Part shown: in pieces, positions 19,099-28,295 of the stretch
Position numbering within the stretch: position 1 is the first letter of the stretch
Layout: each line of letters opens with the position of its first letter
NCBI GenBank assembly: GCA_019090895.1
Contig: JAHRVB010000199.1
Location: 28,422 to 92,421, forward strand
Source of the DNA: Kangiellaceae bacterium
GTDB lineage: Bacteria > Pseudomonadota > Gammaproteobacteria > Enterobacterales > Kangiellaceae
Direction of reading: 5' to 3'
Length of the DNA: 64,000 nt
The notes under the pieces: model-generated
The model's input: only the letters and a program-made list of their open reading frames with translations
What the model was told of the DNA's origin: nothing
The model's database searches: none
Translations under genes and position numbers: made by a program

Positions 19099-21279
19099 AT
19101 GAATAAACCTAACTTTGTACTCTCGGCGCTCGCTGGAGTAGGGATTACTGTTGGATTGCTCGGTTGCTCAGGAGAAGGTGCAAACCTGCCGCTTGAGTCC
19201 CAAACGCAATCGGTTCCCGTAAGAATGGTCGCGAGTTATGCGCCATCAACCGGCACTTTCCCTTTACCAAATGACCTAGTGTTCAACGGCACTGCCGATT
19301 TAACATTGAACATTCCCGTTGCAGATCCTGAGGATTTTTCGGATCCTTCTGTTGCTATTAGCGCGTTAGACGGTTGGTCTGCTGTTGCTCCATTTTCAAT
19401 CTCTTTTGCAAGTGCTGATGCAAGTGTCAGCCTTGATGCAAATTCTGTCGTGGGCGGAAGTAGTGTACGAGTATTTAAGGTCAACACATTTAGGGCAGAC
19501 GTTGTTCCTGGAATTCCTGGTCCAACAGGCCCTGTTACTGGCGTTGAAAGAGAGTTAACTGCCGGGCTTGAATATGTTGTTCAAGCGACTAGTGCAACCA
19601 GTGTAGCAATCGTTCCCACGGTTCCATTTGAGCAACAAGCTGCTTACATGGTCATTCTTACTAATGGTCTAATGGACAGCAATGGTTTACCGATTTTACA
19701 TGATGCAGAATATGCGATTGCTCAATCAACCAATCCGATAGCCGAAGATTCTGTTGTCGCAGGTTTAGAAGGTGTACGACAGTTAGTCAACGCAATGGAA
19801 GCCGCAGCATCTGATTTTGATAGTGGCCCTGCTCGAACTGACATCATTCAGAGTTTTCAGTTTGTCGTTCAGTCGGTTGGTGCGGTCATGGAATCTGCTA
19901 AACTTGCTTACATAGACGGTCCTCTTTTGATGGGAGCGACTCCTGTAACCAGTTTTAGTAGCTTAGGGACTGATACTACGCCATTTACTACCATTGGTGC
20001 CGCAGACCTTTATAAAGGCTCAATCGCATTAACTTATTTACTTGCAGCTCCTTCCGAGGAAAATCCGACAGCACCTTTGAATACCATGTGGAAAGCGCTG
20101 GAAATGCTTCCGATTGGACCTGAAGGAGCGAATGTACCTAATCCGTTTGGAGAGAATTTAACTTATGCTAATTCGTTTCCTCGAGCTAACGGTGTCGAAC
20201 TAGCACCATTATTGGTATCAATGCCAAAAGCGGTGTTAGGATGTACTAAACCAGAAGATGGTTATCCTGTCGCGATATTTCAACACGGTATTACATCAAA
20301 TAGAACCACTGTCCTCGGTATTGCTGACTCCTTAGCTGCTCCACCATCATGTACTGCTGCAGTTGCGATGGATATGCCTTTACACGGGATTGATGAAAGT
20401 AACCTGGTTCACCAAGGATTACTCGCTTTAGAGCTCGACGGTGTGTTTGAAGATTATGCTGCTGGCGGACTACGAGAAAGAACGTTTGGCGTCGATTATG
20501 TCAATAATGAATCGGGTGCACCAGGTCCCGATCAAATCGTTGATGCATCGGGTACTCATACAATTAATTTAGGTAACCTGTTAGTGGCTAGAGATAATAA
20601 TCGTCAGGCAATCTTTGACCTTCTTTATCTTGAAAAAGCGATTGCTTATATGGATATTGATGGCGAAGGCGCTGACTTTGATGCAGATAAGATATCGTAT
20701 ATCGGTCACTCCTTGGGCGGAATAGTTGGAACCGGCGTTATCGCTTATTCTGACAATATCAAAGCCGCAGCACTTGTAAATCCAGGTGGCGGAATTGCAT
20801 TGATGCTTAATGGATCAGATTCATTCGGACCAAGAATTAGAGCGGGTGTTGCAGGTGCGGCAGGTATGACTGTTGAAGACCCTGCGTTCCCGGCTACTTT
20901 ATCAAAATTCATGTTCGCAGCTCAAACGGTTCTCGATTCAATGGACCCTGCAAATACCTCTGCACATGCCGTTGTAAACGGAGTTCCAACTTTAATGCTG
21001 CAGAACTTAGGTGACTCTGTTGTACCTAACTCTGTTGTTGGCGCTCCGCTAGCGGGAACTGAACCACTAGCAAGGGTCATGGCTCTAGAAACATTAGTGG
21101 CTGAAGAACCGGGTCTAGTTGCAGGTAGCCGAATATTCACTAAACTTAATGTTGGTGGACACGGTTCTGTTTTATTACCTGATGTAGCGACTGTTGAAAT
21201 GCAATCACAAATCGTCAGCTTTTTATCAAGTGGTGGGATGGCCGTTCAGGTGGTTGACCCAACATTATTAGATGACTAG
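19099..21279 (+). CDS. Surface lipoprotein lipase, VolA / Pla-1/cef family
   Basis: A 726-residue secreted lipase. The signal peptide ends with lipobox LLGCSG, so it should be lipid anchored. Residues about 40-320 match the virulence-factor lipase N-terminal region (SYAPSTGTFPLPNDLVF). The alpha/beta-hydrolase part has the nucleophile elbow GHSLGG with Ser538; an Asp near 639 (LGDSVVP) and a His near 688 (GGHGSV) are candidate triad members. Relatives release fatty acids from phospholipids or triglycerides outside the cell; VolA of Vibrio cholerae is a surface lysophospholipase. A good Shine-Dalgarno (AGGAG) supports ATG 19099. A terminator follows, then an acylase-family gene. Confidence 0.88.
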   Translation: MNKPNFVLSALAGVGITVGLLGCSGEGANLPLESQTQSVPVRMVASYAPSTGTFPLPNDLVFNGTADLTLNIPVADPEDFSDPSVAISALDGWSAVAPFSISFASADASVSLDANSVVGGSSVRVFKVNTFRADVVPGIPGPTGPVTGVERELTAGLEYVVQATSATSVAIVPTVPFEQQAAYMVILTNGLMDSNGLPILHDAEYAIAQSTNPIAEDSVVAGLEGVRQLVNAMEAAASDFDSGPARTDIIQSFQFVVQSVGAVMESAKLAYIDGPLLMGATPVTSFSSLGTDTTPFTTIGAADLYKGSIALTYLLAAPSEENPTAPLNTMWKALEMLPIGPEGANVPNPFGENLTYANSFPRANGVELAPLLVSMPKAVLGCTKPEDGYPVAIFQHGITSNRTTVLGIADSLAAPPSCTAAVAMDMPLHGIDESNLVHQGLLALELDGVFEDYAAGGLRERTFGVDYVNNESGAPGPDQIVDASGTHTINLGNLLVARDNNRQAIFDLLYLEKAIAYMDIDGEGADFDADKISYIGHSLGGIVGTGVIAYSDNIKAAALVNPGGGIALMLNGSDSFGPRIRAGVAGAAGMTVEDPAFPATLSKFMFAAQTVLDSMDPANTSAHAVVNGVPTLMLQNLGDSVVPNSVVGAPLAGTEPLARVMALETLVAEEPGLVAGSRIFTKLNVGGHGSVLLPDVATVEMQSQIVSFLSSGGMAVQVVDPTLLDD

Positions 21280-21313
21280 TTTAGATTTGTTGTAAATATT
21301 AAAGATATAGAAG

Positions 21314-21340
21314 AAGCCTCGAATATCCGGGGCTTTTTTA
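21314..21340 (+). terminator. Intrinsic terminator after the lipase gene
   Basis: AAGCCTCG (21314-21321) pairs with CGGGGCTT (21328-21335), with one G-T pair and a 6-base loop, followed by TTTTT. It lies only 14 bases before the acylase gene start, so some read-through may be needed to express that gene unless it has its own promoter. Confidence 0.75.
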
Positions 21341-21353
21341 TGGGGAACACATT

Positions 21354-23750
21354 ATGATAAAAAAAATTCTAATTTTTATTCTGCTACTTGCTGTTATTTC
21401 GTGTGCGGGAGCTTTCATTTATTTAAACGGAAAGCAACCGGTTCGCAGTGGTGAGCTTGAGCTATCTGGTTTAACCAAACCGGTTAATGTTAAATACGAC
21501 CATTTTGGTGTTCCTCATTTAACCGCTAGCAACGATAACGATCTCTATCGTGCCTTTGGTTTCGTCCATGCCCAAGATAGACTATTCCAAATGGAGATGA
21601 CTAGAAGGTTAGCTCAGGGCCGGCTTTCGGAAGTACTAGGGAAAGATACAATTGGCGTTGATAAGCTGTTTAGAACCCTCGATATAGGCCGGTTTGCCGT
21701 CAAATGGATCGAGCAAATAAAACTGCGCTCTGATCCTAAAATGATTGAAGTGATGCAGAGCTATTTGGATGGTGTTAACCAATATGTTGCTAATGGGACT
21801 CGGCCGATTGAGTTTGATATTCTTGGCATGCCTGATCACCTGTATACGCTTGAAGATATCGCCTCAATTTCGGGCTATATGTCTTTTTCCTTCGCACAAG
21901 GATTAAGAGATGATCCACTAGTGCATCATCTTTCGCAAAAACTAGGTGAAAATTATCTGCAAGATTTAGGCATTCTTTATACACCAGGTTTTGAACAAAT
22001 TCCTGTCGATCCGTTGCTCACTGAAAACGTGTCTGCAAGTGTAAGTAAAGTCGTAGAAAGTCTTCAATCGGCTGGATTGGTCCACGGTAGCAATAGCTGG
22101 ATCATTGCGCCCAGTCGAAGTGAGTCGGGCCAAGCTCTTTTTGTAAACGATCCCCACATTGCTTTTAGTCAGCCATCGGTTTGGTATGAAGCACAACTCA
22201 AATCGCCAGATACAGATGTCTATGGTCATTTTCTGTCATTAGTTCCGCTGCCATTGCTGGGTTTAACCAAAGAACACGCCTGGGGACTAACCATGTTTGA
22301 AAATGATGATATGGACCTTTATGCAGAAAAAGTAAACCCGGAGAACCCTGAACAGTATTGGGCAATCGATCATTGGCAAGACTTTGAAGTGCGTGATGAA
22401 ATCATTGGTGTTAATGGAGAAGACTCTGTTATTTTTCAAGTACGTTCCAGTCGTCACGGTTCAATCGTTAATAGTATTTTTGACGGCGTTCCGGGAGGAA
22501 AGTACGGATTAAAATCTGCAAACCAACCGCTTGCATTGTGGTGGACTTTCCTTGATACCGATAATGATATGATGGAGGCATTTTACCTATTACCAAAAGC
22601 AAATACCGTAGAAAAAGCTAAGCTAGCAGCCTCTAAAATCCATTCTCCTGGTTTGAATTTAATGTATGCGAATAAGATGGGTGATATCGCTTGGTGGGCA
22701 AGTGCTAAATTGCCGATACGTCCCAAACATGTTAACCCTAAGTTTATTTTAGACGGCTCAAGTGGTAAAGATGACATTCTGGGATATTACGATTTCTCCC
22801 ATAATCCTCAGCAAGTTAATCCAGAATCGGGCTATTTGTATTCGGCCAACAATCAAGCCGCGGATATGGGGGATGGTTTAATTCCGGGCTATTATTCGCC
22901 GACCGATCGACCGACGAGAATCGTTGAATTATTATCCAAGAAAGAAAAGTTTAACCCGGACGATATGAAAAAGATGCTCATGGATAATACGACACCGAGT
23001 GCAATCTTCTTTAAACATGTTTCACTGCCTGTTCTCAAAGCGGCTAACCTTAATAAAATAGAAAAAGCAGCGCTCGAAGAATTTAGTCGCTGGCAAGGAA
23101 ACCACTCGCCAGGTGAAGTTGGCGCGACTATTTATAATCGATTTCGCATGGCTTTAATGCGACTCGCGATGCAGGATGAGTTGGGTGAATCTTTATACAC
23201 CAATTTCCAATTCGGGTTCTTGATGGACCGATCTATTTGGCGAATATTAGACAAAGAAAGTTCGCCTTGGTGGGATAATATGAAAACGACTCAAGTTGAG
23301 ACCAGAGATGAATTAATCGTCAGTGCATGGAGGGAGGCCACTCAGTTTTTAAAACAACGTTTTGGAAAAGATATCGATGAATGGACTTGGGCTAATGACG
23401 TGAAAATGGTCCACGAACACCCACTCGGAAGAGTTGCACCGCTCGATAAACTGTTTAATGTTGGACCGCTACCAAGCGAAGCGGGTATTGAAGCGATTAA
23501 CAATCTAATGTTCGTGCAAGTCGGCGATGAACTAAAAATCATGATGGGACCTTCGACACGTAGAGTGATCGATTTCGGGGATATCGAAAACACGTGGGGA
23601 ATTTTGCCCACTGGTCAATCAGGGATTGTAAGTGACCCACATTATGACGATCAAGCGGTGGATTATTCAAAAGGTAAATTTAGACACCACTACATTACAG
23701 ATAAAGATGTACTAGAAAATCTAGAAGAAGAATTGATTCTGGTACCTTAG
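21354..23750 (+). CDS. Penicillin acylase family (S45) N-terminal nucleophile hydrolase
   Basis: A 798-residue precursor of the Ntn-hydrolase type. After an N-terminal membrane segment with a possible lipobox (VISC) comes the alpha-subunit part (PVNVKYDHFGVPHLTA, FGFVHAQDRLFQMEM). The expected self-cleavage point is G245/S246 in VHGSNSWIIAP, leaving Ser246 as the N-terminal nucleophile of the beta subunit (FVNDPHI follows). The family includes penicillin G acylases and acyl-homoserine-lactone acylases; the substrate cannot be told from sequence. GGGGAA about seven bases upstream supports ATG 21354. It lies directly after the lipase gene, so both may act on acylated compounds outside the cytoplasm. 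Confidence 0.9.
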   Translation: MIKKILIFILLLAVISCAGAFIYLNGKQPVRSGELELSGLTKPVNVKYDHFGVPHLTASNDNDLYRAFGFVHAQDRLFQMEMTRRLAQGRLSEVLGKDTIGVDKLFRTLDIGRFAVKWIEQIKLRSDPKMIEVMQSYLDGVNQYVANGTRPIEFDILGMPDHLYTLEDIASISGYMSFSFAQGLRDDPLVHHLSQKLGENYLQDLGILYTPGFEQIPVDPLLTENVSASVSKVVESLQSAGLVHGSNSWIIAPSRSESGQALFVNDPHIAFSQPSVWYEAQLKSPDTDVYGHFLSLVPLPLLGLTKEHAWGLTMFENDDMDLYAEKVNPENPEQYWAIDHWQDFEVRDEIIGVNGEDSVIFQVRSSRHGSIVNSIFDGVPGGKYGLKSANQPLALWWTFLDTDNDMMEAFYLLPKANTVEKAKLAASKIHSPGLNLMYANKMGDIAWWASAKLPIRPKHVNPKFILDGSSGKDDILGYYDFSHNPQQVNPESGYLYSANNQAADMGDGLIPGYYSPTDRPTRIVELLSKKEKFNPDDMKKMLMDNTTPSAIFFKHVSLPVLKAANLNKIEKAALEEFSRWQGNHSPGEVGATIYNRFRMALMRLAMQDELGESLYTNFQFGFLMDRSIWRILDKESSPWWDNMKTTQVETRDELIVSAWREATQFLKQRFGKDIDEWTWANDVKMVHEHPLGRVAPLDKLFNVGPLPSEAGIEAINNLMFVQVGDELKIMMGPSTRRVIDFGDIENTWGILPTGQSGIVSDPHYDDQAVDYSKGKFRHHYITDKDVLENLEEELILVP

Positions 23751-23816
23751 CTTTCCAAATCTATCATAGAGACTAAAATCAATTCGAGTAAGCGAGGGTT
23801 AGACGTTAGCTATTTC

Positions 23817-23835
23817 GAATGAATGAATGAATGAA
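23817..23835 (+). repeat. Short tetranucleotide tract (GAAT)n
   Basis: About four and a half copies of GAAT lie between the convergent 3' ends of the acylase and MshQ-like genes. The tract is outside coding sequence and too short to assume phase variation. Confidence 0.6.
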
Positions 23836-23839
23836 GTAG

Positions 23840-26800
23840 CTAATTTCTAATTTCTCGCCAATAGATCACTCGGTCGCTGCCCCGATAATAGCCGAAATTT
23901 AAAGATGCATTTGTTGTGTCAATGCTATTATCTCCGTCCCAATCAAATTGCAACCATGGTTGGCTGCTCAAGTTATATTCGACCAACACGCTGCCGTAAT
24001 TACCATCACCGGATGCGCTAAATTTTAGTCCATTAAATAAGGAACTTTGGCCGTTGCTAAGCAATTGTATTGCTGTTGGTGCTGATATCGAAGTCTCACC
24101 ATCGTTAAGGGAATCTGTGTAGCTGGTGACATCAAAACTTGCATCAGTATCAACGTAACGGGTGCAATTATCGTTGCTATTAATAGACCAACCGGTACCA
24201 TTAAAATACTCGCTGGTTAATACCATTTCTAAATCATCGGTTTCTGGTCCATATGTATCTATCATTCTAAGTCGGCCAAGTCGAACTTCAATAGCATTTG
24301 AACTGCTGGTCGGGCTAGAAACACCATCGGAATCTGATGCATTAAGATCCAATCTCAAATCAAATAGATCGGTCAATAGATCAGATTGATAATGGACATC
24401 GAGATCACTGTAATTGGATTCGCCTTCAATAAAGTTAAGAGCTGCTGAAGAAAAATTAACAATCCCACTAGCATTGGAAGATGCAGTGGCATCATAGCCT
24501 TGAATAGTGATATCCGACGCAAGCATTTGTGCAAAAGTTCCCGCGTAATTCCGAGTACGATTTCCTGAACTGTTCTCAGCCGTAATTGTGCCCGAAACAT
24601 CAAACATCTGGCCACTTCGATCGAGTCCTGGGTTAATAGCATCGAAGAAACCCATGTAGGTAAAACTGCCGCATTGAACAGTGATACTTGGTGCACTGAT
24701 AGTAAAATGGTCGGGAATAAATCGACCAATATTGATTCGTTGTCCTGTTACGTCCTCACCACCACCTAAATAGTCGTTCAATACAGTGTCGATTTGTAAC
24801 ACACCCACTTCATCCCAGCTTTGAGCAAAAGTGTAAGTACCTTCATCGGTCAATCCCGGTGCTATAAAACTAGCGCTAGTGATGGAAGAACTTGACAAAT
24901 TTCCATTGGAATTGGTCACTACCAAAGCTTGCGGTGTGAGGCTAATCGTATCGGATGTTAGTGAGAAATTAGGCGTCACAGGGTTATCGCTCAGATCACC
25001 ACCACTATCGGGAATACCATCACTGTTGGTATCTATAAATGGGTCGGGAATACCATCGTTGTTGGCATCGTCAGCAGCCTGCCAAATTACGCTTCTTAGT
25101 GTTGTATTAAAGGGCACATCTGTTGCTCTATAGACTGCGTCAGTTCCGCTAATTGCGTAAGGAGAAGTTTCTATTTGTATGTCGAAACCAAATGGGCGGA
25201 CTACAAAAGGAGCGACGCCACCGATAATTTCATCGAGGTTTCCACTTGGCGGGTCGCCTACATCAATTTCATCTTTTGCATGAATTGATATTTCGCCAGC
25301 ATCATCATATTGTGTTGCAACTGTTGCTATGCCGCCGACGAATGTAACGTTTTGAGGTGTTGAGCCAGCTTCATTTCCGGCAATGTTCGTTCCATCGATT
25401 GTTACTGATGTTGGACTGGTGCTTGGGGTTGTATAGCTTGACCAAAGATTAAGTGATTTCACTCCGGTGTATTCTTCGATAACTCCGCACTCGGCTTGAG
25501 CGGGTGTTTGTCCTGCTGCAGTAATATTCAAATCGAAAGGTCTGCCAGCTACTTGTGTAGGAACAGGGGATGGGTTAATCAAAAATCCAAAAGGCCGAAA
25601 TACAATATCGCCCTCTAAATTATCGTCAAAAGTACTGCCTTCAACGGTAGTGATATTAAGTGACTCTGCAACAGTATCGCTTAGATATAAGACGATACTA
25701 CCACCGTCTCCGTTAGAAAATTGATAGCTTGCCTGGCCGTCGTTATCACCAGGGGTATCCGTAAGTGTCCCCAACGCTGGGTCAGTACTGGCACCTAGTT
25801 CATTAACAGTTGCCCAATTTCCATTGTTGGTGGATGTGGTGAGTGTGATGGTACCTGAATAATCTGTGACTAAAGAACCATCGGCATTTTCAGCTCGAAT
25901 AGTTATTGCTTCTGGGAGGCAATTTATAGCGGCGCCGTCATGACCAATGGCAAAATGGTCGGGGCCACAGTTTCTAAGTCCGGTAATTTGCACATTATCG
26001 ATGCTGATTGAGTCACCATTGTTGCCGTAGTTATTCTCTATTCTAAAACGTATTCTTGTATTACTCGACATATAAGGCGCTAAGTCATAACTATAGGTCC
26101 CAGAAAAGTCATCATTAAACGAATTCAATATTGTATAACTCGCGCCACCATCATTGGAGGCTGAAATGTCAAATCGATCGGCATTCGTTAACGAACCCGA
26201 AGTGTCCAAATCAAGGGTAATAAAAGCAGTGATATAACCGTTCAAATTTAGCTCTCTCTCTAGGCTCGGTTCACCCCCTGAATTGGGGCGGTCGTCCATT
26301 GTTAATTCACCACCCGATATTAATATATTACCGTTCGCGGGATCGTCATCGTCAGAGGTTTCAATCCAGTCTGAAGTCCAAGGTTGGCTCCCCGTACTAT
26401 TGTTGTATGTAACGCTATTAAAACTATCTTCAAAAGTGAGGGTACATACACCAGAGTTCGTGCAAGGGCGAGTCTCATTCATGACCTGATTAACTTCATC
26501 GACAGATAAAAAGTTTTCGTAAATTCTAACTTCATCGATTTCACCATCAAAAAAACGTTCAGATATAGCTAAATCTTGACCAACTTGAAGTGGGTCGTTG
26601 TTAATATCAAGAGTACCAGTTCTTGATGAGCGAGCTCGCTCAACACCGTCGATGTAAATGACTTGCTCACCACTTCGCCAGGTTACTGCGATGTGATGCC
26701 ATTCGTTAGTGGTTAACACTGGGCCAGTCGTAGTTAATGTCGCCCATCGCCACCACCAATAAATTTGCCCTGATGAATTGATATGGAATTCGTAATTTTC

Positions 26801-28003
26801 ATCTTTGGATAAAATGGACTTTAGTCCAGAGGAAGGAATAACATTTGAGTTGATCCATGTTGTCACGGTTAAATTGTCAGGAATGTCTAATAGCGAATCT
26901 GTAGTACTAGTATCGTCATCAAGCTGTATAAAACTGACAGAGCCATTGAACACGCCATAACTACACGTGCCGGGATCGCCGGCGATTGCAGGATCGACAA
27001 TTCCAGTTAATGCTGTAAAGGCCGTGAGATGGAGGTCATTCCCAGAGGAGTCGAGTACTTCACTATTGGTTCCATTCCAAAACAGTTCATCAAATCGCCA
27101 TTCACCAATTAGGCCAGATATAGTCGCCAATGAGCTGTCATCGATAGTTATAGAACCATCATTACCATCTACTCCGGAACCTCCTGAAGAAGCACCGTCG
27201 GCACCAGCGGTAATCGAACCACTAACGTAGCTGGCAATAGCGGTATTTAAGTAGGAGCCACCGCCACCTGCTCGGCCGCCGGAGCCTCCTGCGCCACCAC
27301 CAGAATACCCGCCGCCTCCGCCAGGCCAATAAGTAGGGCCTGCGCCACCTCCACTAGTAAAACCACCGCCTCCATCTGAAGAGTTTGTTCCACCTGCACC
27401 ACCAAGCACAAAGGTCACTCCGTCGCTAGGGTCCAAGTCCGCAGGCTGTCCACCGCCAACGGCTCCAAAGTTATTTCCCGCCGAATTAATACCACCACCT
27501 CCGGCGGCGCCGTTCGATGCTCCACCACCTGCACCAGCCGTTCCCCCTGAGCCTGAATTTCCGCCGGTGCCACTGTCACCATTGGTTGTGTCATTTGCAC
27601 CTTGCCCAAAAGCGTTTCCACTGTTATCACCACCACCTCCACCACCGGCAACCATTACCAGGGTGTTATTGATAAATACGCCGGTACTACCACCTCCTCC
27701 TGCGGCATTTGCTGCTAGACTTCCAGCGGCAACCACATAGCGAATAGTATCGCCTGAGGACAAGTCAAATACTCCTACAATTGTTGCTCCTTGTCCGCCT
27801 CTAGTAGTCGAACCACCGCCGCCTTCACCACCAACTATTGTTATGCTTATTTGATCATCGGCCGGCAGGGTATAACTCCCGGTTCCTGGTGTTGTCGAGT
27901 TAACGACCTCAGTAGCATTTGCAAATCGCAAGTTCACCAGTGAGAGTAGGATGCAAAGAAAAACTAATTGGAATGGAAGAAAGAGTTTGCGAGATAAGTT
28001 CAT
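23840..28003 (-). CDS. Giant MshQ-like secreted protein (Gly-rich, LamG and DUF6701-type regions)
   Basis: A 1387-residue protein with a signal peptide (cleavage near ANA, residues 28-30). Regions in order: a very Gly-rich domain (about 50-290); a LamG/concanavalin-like fold (about 305-515, LIGEWRFDE to GEIDEVRIYENFLS); a beta-rich jelly-roll-like stretch (about 525-645); and a long C-terminal region like the DUF6701 part of MshQ, ending FGYYRGSDRVIYWREIRN. Calcium-binding-type DxNxDGxPD repeats lie near 975-1000. MshQ belongs to mannose-sensitive haemagglutinin pilus loci, yet no pilin or msh assembly genes are nearby. GGGAGGT upstream supports ATG 28003. A surface adhesin role is inferred. 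It follows a small secreted-protein gene by three bases. Confidence 0.82.
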   Translation of the reverse strand: MNLSRKLFLPFQLVFLCILLSLVNLRFANATEVVNSTTPGTGSYTLPADDQISITIVGGEGGGGSTTRGGQGATIVGVFDLSSGDTIRYVVAAGSLAANAAGGGGSTGVFINNTLVMVAGGGGGGDNSGNAFGQGANDTTNGDSGTGGNSGSGGTAGAGGGASNGAAGGGGINSAGNNFGAVGGGQPADLDPSDGVTFVLGGAGGTNSSDGGGGFTSGGGAGPTYWPGGGGGYSGGGAGGSGGRAGGGGSYLNTAIASYVSGSITAGADGASSGGSGVDGNDGSITIDDSSLATISGLIGEWRFDELFWNGTNSEVLDSSGNDLHLTAFTALTGIVDPAIAGDPGTCSYGVFNGSVSFIQLDDDTSTTDSLLDIPDNLTVTTWINSNVIPSSGLKSILSKDENYEFHINSSGQIYWWWRWATLTTTGPVLTTNEWHHIAVTWRSGEQVIYIDGVERARSSRTGTLDINNDPLQVGQDLAISERFFDGEIDEVRIYENFLSVDEVNQVMNETRPCTNSGVCTLTFEDSFNSVTYNNSTGSQPWTSDWIETSDDDDPANGNILISGGELTMDDRPNSGGEPSLERELNLNGYITAFITLDLDTSGSLTNADRFDISASNDGGASYTILNSFNDDFSGTYSYDLAPYMSSNTRIRFRIENNYGNNGDSISIDNVQITGLRNCGPDHFAIGHDGAAINCLPEAITIRAENADGSLVTDYSGTITLTTSTNNGNWATVNELGASTDPALGTLTDTPGDNDGQASYQFSNGDGGSIVLYLSDTVAESLNITTVEGSTFDDNLEGDIVFRPFGFLINPSPVPTQVAGRPFDLNITAAGQTPAQAECGVIEEYTGVKSLNLWSSYTTPSTSPTSVTIDGTNIAGNEAGSTPQNVTFVGGIATVATQYDDAGEISIHAKDEIDVGDPPSGNLDEIIGGVAPFVVRPFGFDIQIETSPYAISGTDAVYRATDVPFNTTLRSVIWQAADDANNDGIPDPFIDTNSDGIPDSGGDLSDNPVTPNFSLTSDTISLTPQALVVTNSNGNLSSSSITSASFIAPGLTDEGTYTFAQSWDEVGVLQIDTVLNDYLGGGEDVTGQRINIGRFIPDHFTISAPSITVQCGSFTYMGFFDAINPGLDRSGQMFDVSGTITAENSSGNRTRNYAGTFAQMLASDITIQGYDATASSNASGIVNFSSAALNFIEGESNYSDLDVHYQSDLLTDLFDLRLDLNASDSDGVSSPTSSSNAIEVRLGRLRMIDTYGPETDDLEMVLTSEYFNGTGWSINSNDNCTRYVDTDASFDVTSYTDSLNDGETSISAPTAIQLLSNGQSSLFNGLKFSASGDGNYGSVLVEYNLSSQPWLQFDWDGDNSIDTTNASLNFGYYRGSDRVIYWREIRN

Positions 28004-28006
28004 TTC

Positions 28007-28270
28007 TTACGATACCTCCCACCGATAGATTATTCGAATAGGGTACTGACTACATACGAAGCCAATCTTTGAATTTGCTTGAATTGCGCACCCCAAATTA
28101 AATTCTTGGTTGTTAACGAAGAGTTTAGGGGCGGAAAAAATGCGGTCAAAATCGTCGGATAATAAAATGTAACTCGGGACGGCCTGCAAATTTGACACAA
28201 ACCATAAGCCAACGAACAGCAAAAATGGACGAGTTATTTTAGTCTGTGTTTTGGCCTTTCGAATTTTCAT
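28007..28270 (-). CDS. Small predicted secreted protein, unknown
   Basis: An 87-residue protein with a positively charged start and a hydrophobic segment (FLLFVGLWFVSNLQA), so probably a signal peptide cleaved near LQA. The mature part of about 55 residues has two cysteines (LGCAIQ and FVCSQ) and ends IRIIYRWEVS, which loosely resembles the RVIYWREIRN end of the neighbouring giant protein. Its stop codon is three bases before the next start, so the two are probably translated together. No family recognised. It could be a partner of the MshQ-like protein or the tail of a decayed relative of it. Confidence 0.55.
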   Translation of the reverse strand: MKIRKAKTQTKITRPFLLFVGLWFVSNLQAVPSYILLSDDFDRIFSAPKLFVNNQEFNLGCAIQANSKIGFVCSQYPIRIIYRWEVS

Positions 28271-28295
28271 TAGTGAATAGTTGCTATTTATAGAC

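Noticed and set aside
23817..23835. GAAT repeat as a phase-variation switch
   Set aside because: It lies after the stop codons of both flanking genes and has under five copies.
27240..27800. Long open frames opposite the Gly-rich part of the MshQ-like gene
   Set aside because: They arise from the repetitive GGN/CCN codons and have no ribosome site or protein-like sequence.
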